Assembly: GCA_033762255.1 (NCBI GenBank)
Contig: JANRLT010000044.1
Location: 186,001 to 250,000 of the forward strand
Length of the DNA stretch: 64,000 bases
Source: Pirellulales bacterium
Lineage (GTDB): Bacteria; Planctomycetota; Planctomycetia; Pirellulales; JALHPA01
Direction of reading: 5' to 3'
Shown here: positions 1 through 10,200 of the stretch, in pieces
Layout of the letters: every line of letters begins with the position of its first letter
Position numbering within the stretch: the first letter of the stretch is position 1
The notes under the pieces: model-generated
Databases searched by the model: none
Seen by the model: only the letters and a program-made list of their open reading frames with translations
What the model was told of the DNA's origin: nothing
Position numbers and translations under genes: made by a program

Positions 1-81
1 TGCTTTTCCCTCTGGCTCTAGAGGCTCTCAGCGTTCCGCTTTTCCCTGTTGATTGGTTCTCTTCAAATAAGATTTACGATC

Positions 82-2271
82 ATGCAGACCCGCATTCATG
101 CCGTCGTGCGCCCGGCCTTGATAGTTGTCGCGATCTGGTTCGCCAGCTTTGGGAACCAGCTTTGGGCAATGGCCAATCCGGCAAACACGAAAAACGCATT
201 GGTAAATTTAGAGCGGTACCTCAGCCAGTTTCCCGCGGGATCAACCTGGCGCGATTACCTTGAACTAGAGGCGTTACACGCCGAAGCCGATGCCCCTCCC
301 CACGCTTCACGCCCCGCGTTACTCACCACGCTGCGCAAATTGCATAGTGGCGCGGCGGGTTTAGAGCTGGCCCCGTTTGTTAATTTTCGCCGGAGCCTCC
401 TTTCCGAGTTATCCAACGCCGAACTTGTTGAGTTTTTGCAAAATTTCCAAGGCGCCTTTCGCGCTGTCAACCCCGAAGAACTCCATGCCGCGCGAAGTGA
501 ACTGATACAGGCGGTGCAACAACTGGATAATTATCTGACACCCGGCGGCGCAAACGGCCAAAAGTGGAAAAAGTTCTTTCATTGGGACGATTTACAAAAG
601 CAATTGGCCGCGGGGGATCAGGCTGACCCCGAGATGCTGTACTTTCTCAGCACGCTCTTTATCGAGGGGCACGAGGGGTTGGAACTACCCGTCATGCAAA
701 ACACCCGTAAAGCCATCATCCGCTATATGGACTTGCTGGAAACCGCTCAAAACGTCCAAGCCAATATCCAATTTCCCCAAGAAGTCCAAAAATTAGGGGC
801 CACCCTGGCCGAATTCAACCAACAACCCAATCACAAAAATCGAACCGCCGTGGGCCTGCAAGTAGGACGGCTGGCCGCCGCTGGCCAAATCCCCGAAATT
901 CTGCACACCGTGCGTTCCCGCTTTTCCCGCCCTAATCTATGGGTGCGGGTCAGCGAACGCCTAGTCGGGTCGGGAATCAACAACCACATTAGCCAGGTAG
1001 ATCCGTTGACGGATAATATCTTGGGAACCTCCATTCGGGGCACAACCAACACCCAAGCGTGGCTAGTGGCAAGTCTGCGGGATAATCCCAACTATGCGCT
1101 GATCGATCTGCATCTGTCAGGCAATGTGTATTCCAAGACTGTCGGCGTCAATGGACCGGCGGTTATCCATAGTAACGGCGTCACCCGGATTGACGCACAT
1201 AAGCTCATGGGTATTTATCCACAGGGAATCACCGCTGGCTCGGCCACGGCCTGGGCGGATACCGACACGACCTTTACGGGGATTGGTTCCAATCGCAAGC
1301 ACTTTAATGGCTTGATCACCAAGGTCGCAACAAAACGGGCCTATGAAAGCAAGCCCCAGGCCGAAGCTATCGCCAGCCAGCATGCCCAACAACGACTGCA
1401 AAACCGGATGGAGGCCCAGGCCGGTCCGCTGATCGCGCAGGCCGACCGCGACTTAAAACGGCGGGTCAAAACGCCATTGATCCGTTGGGGGCTGACGCCT
1501 CAGGACTTGGCGATCTCATCCAGCGCAGACCATTTATATATGCGTTCATTGACCGCGGCGTCATTTCAGATGGCGGCCAATGACCAGCCCCCCGCGATTG
1601 CCGCCACGCCCTTGCCGGCCGAGATGGTGGTCAACGTGCATGAGTCGCTGGTCAATAATGCCGCAGCGACGGTCTTTGGTGGGCGAACCATGACCAAGGA
1701 CGACCTGGAAACAATGCTGGTTCGCCTGACGGGCAAAACCCCCGCGGAATTTAGCCAGGGAAGCCCCTCCCCCATGCTAGACCCTGACAACCCGGATAAG
1801 GAAGATCTGGAAAACAAGGATTACGCGATAGCCTTTAGCAGTGAAAATCCCATTTATGTGGAATTTGCCGATGGAGGCTTTAAAGTCACCATCGCCGCCG
1901 ATCGCTTTATCTCGCGGCCAAAGGTCAAGCCGGCGTCCGGCCCCACCCCCGCCGATGCGGCGAATGCGGCTGGGGAAGAGGAAAAAGAGTATCCCGGAGC
2001 CTACATCAGCGCCAATTACAAGCTGGAAACCAACGGGAGGGGTATTCGCGCGGTCCGCCAAGGTGACATTGAAATTACCTTTGATCAAATGATCGATACC
2101 GAACTGCGCGTCTTGCGGCGGCGACTGGCGGCCCGCTTTGGCGAAATCTTTAAACCCACGCTAGAAGGTGAAGGCCTGCAATTGCCAGGAAACTACGCCA
2201 AAATGGGCAAGCTTTACGTCCAATCGTTTATCAGCGACCAGGGCTGGCTGCAATTAGGCTGGCGAAATTAA
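82..2271 (+). CDS. Secreted protein of unknown function, 729 aa
   Basis: I do not recognise a family. The ATG at 82 is preferred over an in-frame TTG at 49 because it puts a signal-peptide-like segment at the N terminus (basic MQTRIHAVVRP, then a hydrophobic stretch ending near FASFGNQLWA). The rest is soluble-looking, with long helical Glu/Gln/Ala-rich stretches (residues about 40-260) followed by mixed beta-type sequence and a short Pro/Ala/Glu linker near residue 630. No catalytic motif stands out. It converges on the HExxH protein on the other strand, with only 12 bp between the two stops. Signal peptide plus large unique body fits the many unassigned exported proteins of planctomycetes; export is inferred and the function is unknown. 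Confidence 0.8.
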   Translation: MQTRIHAVVRPALIVVAIWFASFGNQLWAMANPANTKNALVNLERYLSQFPAGSTWRDYLELEALHAEADAPPHASRPALLTTLRKLHSGAAGLELAPFVNFRRSLLSELSNAELVEFLQNFQGAFRAVNPEELHAARSELIQAVQQLDNYLTPGGANGQKWKKFFHWDDLQKQLAAGDQADPEMLYFLSTLFIEGHEGLELPVMQNTRKAIIRYMDLLETAQNVQANIQFPQEVQKLGATLAEFNQQPNHKNRTAVGLQVGRLAAAGQIPEILHTVRSRFSRPNLWVRVSERLVGSGINNHISQVDPLTDNILGTSIRGTTNTQAWLVASLRDNPNYALIDLHLSGNVYSKTVGVNGPAVIHSNGVTRIDAHKLMGIYPQGITAGSATAWADTDTTFTGIGSNRKHFNGLITKVATKRAYESKPQAEAIASQHAQQRLQNRMEAQAGPLIAQADRDLKRRVKTPLIRWGLTPQDLAISSSADHLYMRSLTAASFQMAANDQPPAIAATPLPAEMVVNVHESLVNNAAATVFGGRTMTKDDLETMLVRLTGKTPAEFSQGSPSPMLDPDNPDKEDLENKDYAIAFSSENPIYVEFADGGFKVTIAADRFISRPKVKPASGPTPADAANAAGEEEKEYPGAYISANYKLETNGRGIRAVRQGDIEITFDQMIDTELRVLRRRLAARFGEIFKPTLEGEGLQLPGNYAKMGKLYVQSFISDQGWLQLGWRN

Positions 2272-2283
2272 CAGCGCCGGTTG

Positions 2284-3033
2284 CTAGCGGGGACGATAGG
2301 TGGTGTCGCCGGTGGCCCGCAAATATCGCAGTCCCTGCCGCAGATTCGTCCGGGGACCTGTTTTTAAATGTGCCGCCCATGCTGGATCAGGCTCTTCCCG
2401 AAACAATGCCAAATGCGCGAGGGCCCAACCGTACATCGGGTCATTCATGTATTCCGGCTTGAGTAATTGAGAGTCCGGCCATTGTGTGTAACCGCTGCGC
2501 CACCCACCCCGCGGCACATTCGCTAAAAATATTCCCAGCCCAAAGTGGACCACCGTCAAATCCGTCACGAGTTCGTGGTCGTATACCTCTCCCCAAATTC
2601 GATCCTCGCCCAGTAATCGCACATGGGCCAATTCATGGGCCAGGGTTCCCACCAAGGTCATGGGATCTAGCAACTGGCTGGTTTCGACTCGTATTCGAAA
2701 TCCGTCATCGTCCATCTCAAAGGTTCCCGCCGCCTGCCCCACGGCGTGCCCTTGGTCGTTGACCAGGTAGGTGTCGGTATTTTTAAAGAACACCAATTCC
2801 ACGCTAGCAGGTTCGACATCCATGTAATAGCAGATCCGATCCAGCATCGTGCGGACCGTCTTATACGTCCCATCGTAGCGATCGGGAAAATACCGCGGCG
2901 TGGGCAGGATCACCGGCCGCCCACTAAAAGCACTGTCGGGAAATTCCTCCGCCAGCCATAACAAGCGATCTTCGACCCATTCCTTGGCCAGGGGATCGCA
3001 AGGACAAGTAGGAGGGAAAAGCCAATTCCACAT
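2284..3033 (-). CDS. HExxH-containing putative metalloprotease-like protein, 249 aa
   Basis: The sequence contains LVGTLAHELAHVRLLGE near residues 130-147, a HExxH zinc-binding motif typical of zincin metallopeptidases, followed about 20 residues later by DHELVTDL, whose acidic residues could supply the third zinc ligand. The N terminus (MWNWLFPPTCPCDPLAKEWVEDRL) lacks a clear signal peptide, so a cytoplasmic location is likely. The fold outside the motif is not one I can name. The gene converges with the large secreted protein to its left and has a lone upstream region of its own. A protease role is inferred from the motif only; it could equally be a catalytically inactive structural relative. 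Confidence 0.75.
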   Translation of the reverse strand: MWNWLFPPTCPCDPLAKEWVEDRLLWLAEEFPDSAFSGRPVILPTPRYFPDRYDGTYKTVRTMLDRICYYMDVEPASVELVFFKNTDTYLVNDQGHAVGQAAGTFEMDDDGFRIRVETSQLLDPMTLVGTLAHELAHVRLLGEDRIWGEVYDHELVTDLTVVHFGLGIFLANVPRGGWRSGYTQWPDSQLLKPEYMNDPMYGWALAHLALFREEPDPAWAAHLKTGPRTNLRQGLRYLRATGDTTYRPR

Positions 3034-3509
3034 TCCGGGCCATCAGCTAGCAAAGGTTTTGAATTGACGGATAATTTACGCGATCATCCGGGAAAAGTTC
3101 TGGTGGAACGATTTTTCTAACATTTGGCGAACACTTTTTCCACAAAGAACAACAGAATCGGGATAATTCCCTGATTATTTTACTAAGGTGTTTCCCTATA
3201 TGCACTTACGTTGTATTTCAGAATTCTAATTTATTTGTAAAAACCCCAGTTTTGCGAAAAAAAAGCGTGCCAGCACAGAGTTTGCAGATTGGGAAAACTG
3301 TGAGGTACTTGCCACAGAAAAAAAATCGGGTGAAATAGAGCATGTTAAGAAGCGTGAACGCGAAGAGGCGGTATAGGAAGGTCACGCAGGGCGTTCGCCC
3401 ACGGGTAGTTTTGTGTTGCTAGCAACTTTGGGTCAATCACTCATGCTGATGCCAGTGAAATTCACAATTACTACAATTAATATTTACGGATTCTACTTGC
3501 GAGGATTGC
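3034..3509. other. Gene-free stretch, AT-richer, GCTAGC-rich
   Basis: Spacer between the divergent HExxH gene and the small conserved gene. It carries A-tracts (for example near 3257 and 3318), a GGGC-GTTC-GCCC mini-hairpin near 3389, and GCTAGC palindromes at 3046-3051 and 3418-3423. No reading frame here looks like a gene. It presumably holds the promoters of both flanking genes, but no convincing -35/-10 pair was identified. Confidence 0.5.
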
Positions 3510-3743
3510 ATGCCTAGGTCAAAGCTAGTCCACGAGGTTCGTTTAGGACAGGTGCGGGCGACAGTTTGGGAAGAGTCTCGCCCGGAAGGAATGAAGCATT
3601 CGGTTGCTTTGCACCGGATGTCACGAATTGACAATCATTGGTTACCGGTGGAACGATTTGAGCCGGAAGATCTGCCTATCTTGGCGGAAGCACTCGACTT
3701 GGCCCATTTATGGATCTGCGAACAAGAAGTGCTGATTGGCTAG
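3510..3743 (+). CDS. Small conserved planctomycete-type protein, 77 aa
   Basis: The protein begins MPRSKLVHEVRLGQVRATVW and contains HSVALHRMSRIDNHWLPVERF and DLPILAEALDLAHLWICEQ. From memory this pattern (basic start, HEIRxGxxRAxIW, then a two-stranded segment and a C-terminal helix with LAxxxDxAHxWI) matches a short conserved protein seen repeatedly in planctomycete genomes; the resemblance to PC4/YdbC-like single-strand DNA-binding folds is only a guess. An ATG at 3510 lies shortly after a weak GAGG-like site at 3501. It stands alone between two gene-free stretches rich in GCTAGC, one copy of which overlaps its stop codon. Function unknown; I am fairly sure it is a real gene. Confidence 0.7.
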   Translation: MPRSKLVHEVRLGQVRATVWEESRPEGMKHSVALHRMSRIDNHWLPVERFEPEDLPILAEALDLAHLWICEQEVLIG

Positions 3744-4166
3744 CGGGCAACTTTTGCTAGCGATTCATTCTTTGCTAGCGGGATATAGTGAAGCCTCGGG
3801 TTACAGTGAAGCCTTGGGGCAAATGCAACCTTTGTTTAGTTGCAAGACACGTTCAGTGGCAACTATGCGTTGTCGCTTTCTACGTTGATGGCGAAGCATT
3901 CTCCGCCCTATACGGCGTAATTGATGCTAGCATATCTGCCGCCGGATTATCTTTTCCGGTGATTTTCTGATTTTTTGACGCTGTTTTATTTCAGTGAAAA
4001 TCTGTCAGGCCAGTGATTATTGGCCCCTTGCCGATTTTTTCTTGATTCGAATTGCCTAGCTGGCGCGCCTGTTGTAAGATTCTTGCCCAAATGAAATTTT
4101 GCGCGGGTCCGCGGCCCGACGGGGGGGGCGCGTGAGTGAACGAAATCAATGACAAGGACGTCTGCG
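3744..4166. other. Gene-free stretch with GCTAGC repeats
   Basis: After the stop of the small gene the word TTGCTAGCG recurs at short distance (GCTAGC at 3739-3744, 3756-3761, 3774-3779 and 3926-3931). A 60-codon open frame (3788-3970) has no recognisable content. The last part (4080-4160) is very G/C-rich, directly before the glycosyltransferase gene. No terminator or promoter could be assigned with confidence. Confidence 0.45.
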
Positions 4167-5009
4167 ATGCGGATTTCGGTAATTTTAAGCACGTACAATT
4201 CGCCTGATTGGTTGGAAAACGTGCTCTGGGGCTACTCGGTGCAAACATGGCCTCCTCTGGAAATCGTGATCGCGGATGATGGCTCCACCCCCGAAACCTG
4301 GAGGCGGATCGAAAGTCTGCGTGGCGCGACCGGGTTGCCAATTCGTCATGTCTGGCATGCGGACCAGGGTTTTCGCAAATGTGCGATTTTGAATGCGGCC
4401 ATTCGCTCCGCCCAGGGGGATTATTTTATTTTTTCCGACGGGGATTGCATTCCCCGGCGGGACTTTGTGGAACATCACGCGCGTCTGGCGCGGCCGGGCC
4501 GATTTTTATCCGGCGGTCTCCTGCGGCTGCCCCTGGAATTAAGCCACAAAATCTCTTCAGAAGATATTCGCGCGGGTCGGGCAACCGACGCCGCTTGGCT
4601 GCGAATTAACGGTCTGCCCGGGACTTTCAAATTGCTCAAACTTGCCGCGGGGCCGCGCTGGGGATGGTTGTGGGATCAGCTAACCCCCACCCGCGCCACC
4701 TGGAACGGGCACAACGCCTCCGGCTGGAAGAGCGATCTGATCGCGGTGAATGGCTTTGACGAGCGTATGCAATACGGCGGCGAAGACCGCGAATTAGGAG
4801 AACGGCTCATACACACCGGGATTCGCCCAATGCAAATTCGCCACCGGGCCGTCTGCGTCCACCTGGAACACGCGCGGGGTTACGTTTCCGACGAAGCTTG
4901 GGCCAGAAATCTGCAAATTTGGCGCGATACCCTGGCTCGCCGGGCAACCTGGACCGACTTTGGGTTGATTCAAAAAAACTCCGCACAAGGCCCCGCGCAG
5001 GCCGCATAA
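4167..5009 (+). CDS. Family 2 glycosyltransferase (GT-A fold), 280 aa
   Basis: Transfers a sugar from an activated nucleotide donor; substrate unknown. The N terminus MRISVILSTYN is the typical GT2 start, ADDGSTPE supplies the nucleotide-binding aspartates, and FSDGDCIPRRDF is the DxD metal/donor site. The C-terminal WNGHNASGWKSDLIAVNGFDE...GGEDRELGERL resembles the galactosyltransferase-type C domain (Glyco_transf_7C). ATG 4167 is preferred over ATG 4149 because AAGGA lies about 10 bases before it and the core motif begins immediately. The next gene starts 19 bp after the stop and is also glycosyltransferase-like, so the two probably form an operon for building a surface polysaccharide or glycolipid. 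No membrane segment is seen. Confidence 0.9.
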   Translation: MRISVILSTYNSPDWLENVLWGYSVQTWPPLEIVIADDGSTPETWRRIESLRGATGLPIRHVWHADQGFRKCAILNAAIRSAQGDYFIFSDGDCIPRRDFVEHHARLARPGRFLSGGLLRLPLELSHKISSEDIRAGRATDAAWLRINGLPGTFKLLKLAAGPRWGWLWDQLTPTRATWNGHNASGWKSDLIAVNGFDERMQYGGEDRELGERLIHTGIRPMQIRHRAVCVHLEHARGYVSDEAWARNLQIWRDTLARRATWTDFGLIQKNSAQGPAQAA

Positions 5010-5028
5010 TTTTTTTGCACCGTCAGAC

Positions 5029-6978
5029 ATGGAATTGATTTCACACCAACCCCACGTAGCTCATCCCCGCTTTGTGCTGATGGATCATTCGATCAAGCGG
5101 CTGGGGGGGCATAACCTGGAATACGCCGTGCATGTGTTGGCGGCGGCGGAGCAGGCGGGTTTTCAACCTGTGCTGGCGGTAAACCGGCAATTTTCAGCAA
5201 CACGGCAGATTTCCCCCTCATGGCGGGTTTTGCCAGCGTATCATTACACCACGTACGAAGTCCCCAAATGGCGGGCCCGCCAGTCAAGGCTAGACCCCGC
5301 GGCGGAATTCGCCCGCTTGGTACGGCGGCAGGACGGCGGGGAGACTTGCCCCACACCTGAGGCGCATTCGGCAACATGGTGGCAGTGGCTTTCGCGGCCA
5401 ATACGGCATTGGTTGTGGCAACGATATGATCGTCAACTCACGCGCTTTATCCAACAGTTTGCCGCGGACACGGCCTGCGTCTGGCAAAAACTGGGCCTGC
5501 GACAGGGGGACCAGATTTTGCTGGCCACCGTGATGGAGAGTGAATTGGCGGGCTTGGTCCAATTTTTTGAAGTAGAACCCGCCGCACTGGCCGTGGATTG
5601 GCATTTGCAGTTTCATTTTAAATTATTTGGCGGCAGGGAACCGGACTATCCCGCGCAGCAACCACAAAACCCGAACTTGGCTAGAATCTTTGCCGATGCC
5701 GCGGCACTGCCCGGGCAACAGCTAAAAATATATTGCACGACGGATCGACTGGTCGAGCAATACCACCGGATTACCTCCCTGCCCGTGCGTGATTTACCCT
5801 GGCCGGTCAATCCGCAGTTTGCCTTGCATACCAGGGAATCCGTAAGTTGTCCGCGACCGTTGCGCGTGGGTGTACCAGGTTGCATTCGCGCCGAAAAAGG
5901 AACAGGCCAACTCGCTCCGGTGGTTGCCGCATGCGCTCAAGAATTCGCGCCCGAAGGCCAAATGCAGCTCTTTGTGCAAAGCAAGCGGTTAGGCAAGCTC
6001 AGTCCGTTGTTGCGCGAGTCTGCGCAATTTTATCCATCGGTCGCGGCGGCTCGTTCATGTCGAAGGTCGGTCGCCGTGGTTAAATGGCCGCTGGGAACAC
6101 GGGATTACCTGGAATTTATCCGCGCGACGGATATTGGACTGCTGTTGTACGACGCCAGCGAATATTACGTTCGTTGCTCGGGCGTGTTGGTTGAACTTTT
6201 GGCCGCGGGAAAACCGGTAATTGTTCCCGCAGGTTGCTGGATGGCCAACCAACTGGCCGAAGCCAACTGGCTGCATGTCGAGCAAATCTTACAAGCGTGT
6301 GCCATCGTCGAAAAAATACCCAGTCCAGCATGGAACTGGCGGTATCGGCCAGAGTATGTGAAAACAGCGACCTCTGCGCCGCGGCTGTTTGATAATGCCG
6401 AGCCCAAGCAGGGTTTAACCGCGGGGGGACATCTTCAACCTGCCACCATGGCAGAGGTGACGGTTCCGGCAAATTGTGCCCAACTGGCCTTGAGTTGGCG
6501 ATGGCCCGGCCCACCGGCCCCTGGAAGTTATCTGGCTGTGCGTTGCAACAGCTTTAATGCCGCCAATAGCGCCCTTGGCGAATGGCGCGAAATCACCGGA
6601 CAACGCGCCAGTACAACATCCGTTCCACGGCAACAAGGCTTATTAATTCCACTTCCCCGGGGGACGCGGCGGTGTGAAATTTCCCTGCAGAACGCGTATC
6701 ACAATCATCCTTTGAGTCTGGCAGATGTGGAATGTGCCTTCCTTGATGTTCAGCATGAGCAGCCTTCCCCGCCTCTCGGCAAATTTGGACTCTGCTTTGC
6801 CGATGTGGGAATGGTCGGACACTTACTCAGGCAAATGTGTACTAACTATATAGCTTATGCCCAAGGAGCGCGGGAGCAGGCTGCCATGTGGGCCAAGCAG
6901 CATTCTCCAGAGGAAGTTATAACGCAATTAACATCAAACACTTACAAACCATCCCTGCATCAGTCGCGTGCAGCGTAG
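5029..6978 (+). CDS. Glycosyltransferase-like protein (GT-B type, large), 649 aa
   Basis: Residues about 15-45 (FVLMDHSIKRLGGHNLEYAVHVLAAAEQAGF) look like the acceptor-side start of a GT4-type enzyme (glycine-rich loop followed by a helix), and residues about 365-400 contain ATDIGLLLYDASEYYVRCSG then LVELLAAGKPVIVP, which resembles the donor-binding half of GT-B glycosyltransferases. After about residue 420 comes an extra region of roughly 200 residues with beta-type pattern that could be a carbohydrate-binding or oligomerisation module. It follows the GT2 gene by 19 bp and is probably co-transcribed with it. The assignment to glycosyl transfer is moderate because conserved residues are sparse. 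Confidence 0.65.
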   Translation: MELISHQPHVAHPRFVLMDHSIKRLGGHNLEYAVHVLAAAEQAGFQPVLAVNRQFSATRQISPSWRVLPAYHYTTYEVPKWRARQSRLDPAAEFARLVRRQDGGETCPTPEAHSATWWQWLSRPIRHWLWQRYDRQLTRFIQQFAADTACVWQKLGLRQGDQILLATVMESELAGLVQFFEVEPAALAVDWHLQFHFKLFGGREPDYPAQQPQNPNLARIFADAAALPGQQLKIYCTTDRLVEQYHRITSLPVRDLPWPVNPQFALHTRESVSCPRPLRVGVPGCIRAEKGTGQLAPVVAACAQEFAPEGQMQLFVQSKRLGKLSPLLRESAQFYPSVAAARSCRRSVAVVKWPLGTRDYLEFIRATDIGLLLYDASEYYVRCSGVLVELLAAGKPVIVPAGCWMANQLAEANWLHVEQILQACAIVEKIPSPAWNWRYRPEYVKTATSAPRLFDNAEPKQGLTAGGHLQPATMAEVTVPANCAQLALSWRWPGPPAPGSYLAVRCNSFNAANSALGEWREITGQRASTTSVPRQQGLLIPLPRGTRRCEISLQNAYHNHPLSLADVECAFLDVQHEQPSPPLGKFGLCFADVGMVGHLLRQMCTNYIAYAQGAREQAAMWAKQHSPEEVITQLTSNTYKPSLHQSRAA

Positions 6979-7220
6979 TATGACTAATCTTGATTATTAA
7001 TGGAATTGATGACAAGTATCTATGGTAATTGCTATTATTTTTATCACAGAATGTATTGATTCTTTGCAATAAATGGCATTTTGCGCCATAATCGCAACTG
7101 TCTTGGCCATGTTGGATTTCAACACGCGTACCGCGTGAATTTCAAGTGCGCAAACTTTGACTGTCGTGCGTCTTCGGCGCGGGGGTGTTTCCCCCTTTGT
7201 TTATTCCTTAAGGTACATCA

Positions 7221-10200
7221 ATGAAAACCCCAAATTTCCGCCGGATGACGTTGGCTGCTGTGGTTTGTTTGCTACCCGCGACTCTTCCCGCAGCGGATCG
7301 ATTTTGGATCGATCCATTAGGGGGGAATTTTGTGGATAACGGCAATTGGTCCGCCGTCAGTGGCGGCGCGGGGGGCGCAAGCGTGCCGGGGGCGGCGGAT
7401 GACACAAATTTTGATCTTAATAATACCTATACAGTGTCATTTTCAGGCAATGTAACCAATAACTCGTTGGATGTGGATAATGGAAATATCACGTTCGATT
7501 TGAATGGATTAACCTACACCTTGCTGACTAATTTTGGCGTGGATATTGGGACAGTATCGAATCAAACCGCGCGTTTGACCCTTATCGATGGAACATTGAA
7601 TAGCGATGGCACTGGAGACGACATCTTTGTTGGGCTTTTTGGCACGGGATTTTTAACCGTCGGGACAAATGGCAAAGTGGGCACCGACACCATTCGGCCA
7701 GATTTTAATATAGGATCCAATTCCGCGGGAACCTTAACGATTAACGACAATGGGCAGGTCTTTGGACAGACAATGGTACTGGCAAGCAATTTCGGGACCG
7801 GGACCGCCACTGTCACCGGCCCCCAGGCCAGCATTGACCTAAGCGGGGGCGTGACCGTGGGATCATCTGGCACGGGGTCCCTTAACGTGCAGAGCGGCGG
7901 AACATTCAACACCCTAGGTTCGTTGACGATTGGAAGCGCGACTGGATCGGAAGGAACCGCCACGATCACGGGAAGCGGTTCTAGTCTTAACGCCGGATCA
8001 ATATCGATTGGTTCCATTGGCCTGGGTACACTCACCATTAGCTCGGGGGCGACTGCCAGTACAACAAGCCTTACCCAAGCCAGTAGCGGCGTCAGCGTGG
8101 GAAACGTGGTGGTCACGGGGACCGGATCGGTCCTCAATCTTTCTTCCACCCATACGATTGGAGGGGCGGGGGAGGCCTCACTGACCATTTCCGCCGGCGG
8201 CCAGCTTAATTCGACCTCGAATGTTTCAATCGGCAATACCGGTTCGGCGAATGGCATGGCCACTGTCACGGGGGCAGACTCGCGTTGGACATTGGGTAGC
8301 GGCTTGGCTGTCGGGGCAGCCGGTCCCGGGGCGGTTACAATTTCAAACGGGGGGTTTTTTAGCACGACGCAAAACATTGTCTTGGGAACGACGGCTCCTG
8401 GCGCGGGAACCTTTACCGTCACCGGCGCGGGTTCGCAAAGTTTTTGCGCGTCGTTCATAGTTGGAAACGCGGGCCAAGGGACATTTAACGCGCTGTCGGG
8501 CGCCGAAGTTTATGTCTCTGGCAATCTCAGTATTTTCGATCCCGCGGGGGCTCCGGTCGGCGCCATGCTCTTGGATGGAGGATCCGTCTTTGTCAGCGGC
8601 AATTTCCAAAATTCAAGCGCGTTCAACTTTGTGGACGGCTTGCTGCGGGTTAATGGCAATTTTCAGGCCGCGGCCGCGACGGGACCGTTTACGCTGAACG
8701 GCACGGACAATAGCGACCTGCCAACACTGGAATTGATTGGCGGGGGATTAACCTCCAACATCACCACGCTGAATGTGGGGACGAATCGGCGCGGCGAATT
8801 ACGCCTCCGCCAGGGGCGGATTGTGAATTTGGGGGCGAACTCCATCAATATCGCCTCGCTACCGGGAGGGGAGGGGACGCTCACCGTCGATTCGAGCGCG
8901 CGGCTACTCAGCAGCGGTACGCTCACCGTGGGGGGGATCGGCTTTAATTTTGGAGGCACGGGAACATTGAATATCGCCACTGGAGGGAGTGTCGATATTG
9001 GCACGTTGTTTGTCTTGGGGGACGGCACGGTTAATCTCACCGGGGGAGAGTTGGCGTTCGATTCAATAGGCTTTCTCTCGGGCACCGTCAATTGGTCCAG
9101 TGGCACGGTCCGTATGGACGCGGCTTCCAATACCATAGACGCTACTTTTGTAGAAAAATTCTTAGGCCCCGCCAATACGCTGGGCCCAGGTCGGTTGCTC
9201 TCGACTCCCGTTGCCGCGCATACATTAACTCTTACAAGCCCCATTACCCTCACGGGAGGCATGATCGACGTCAGTTCGTTTGTCAATCAAACCACACTCC
9301 AAATCCAGGCTGGTCAGGTGCGTGGCTTTGATACGGCGGCAAACTCCGGGGTGGTCCTGTTATCCCATCCGTTGGCCATATTCGACGGCTCAACAATCTC
9401 CAACACCGGCACAATTCGCGGCACGGGCAATGTAAGGGGTTCGTTAATCAATCAACTAACCGGCCGAGTCGAGGCACTCACGGGCGAACGGCTGATTTTA
9501 CAAGACCCAACCTCAAACGCCGGCACCGTCTCGGTCATCGGCGGCGAACTCCAATCCAACGCGTTATTTACCAACGCCGTCAGCACGGGCCTGATCGCTG
9601 CCCGCAATGCGCTGCTCAAGTTTAACGGCGGTCTTACCAATAACGGCTCGGTCGGCCTTTCTTTTGGAACCAGCGACATTTACGGCGACATCACCAATTC
9701 CGCCACGGGCCGGATCACCGTCTCGGGGAATTCCAACGCCACGTTCTATGATGATCTGGTCAATAGCGGCGTCGTGCAGGTATCCACCGGCTCCACGGCG
9801 GTCTATTTTGGCGGTGTCAGCGGCGCGGGCAGCTTTCCCGGCGGCGGCACTAACATGTTCGAAGGGGACCTTCGCCCCGGTGCTAGCCCGGCCAATATCG
9901 TCTTTGGGGGGAACATTGTTCTGGGAAGCCTGGCCAACACCCAAATCGAAATTGGCGGCCTAATCCCCGGCACCCAGCACGACCAAATCAACGTGGGGGG
10001 TTCGGCCTCGCTCAACGGCAACCTGGAATTAGCTCTCATCAACGGGTTTATGCCAACGCCAGGCGATAGCTTTACCATACTCAACGCCGCCAATAGGATC
10101 GGTACATTTAGCAGCGTCACGGGGACCAACCCCGCGCCGGGAATCACCCTGACACCCATTTACCTCCCCACCAGCGTGGTCATCCTGAGCAGCACGACCG

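Noticed and set aside
7562-8458. Long minus-strand frame inside the first PEP-CTERM gene
   Set aside because: Opposite-strand shadow of G/C-rich repeat codons; Val/Pro/Ala-rich low complexity without start signals.
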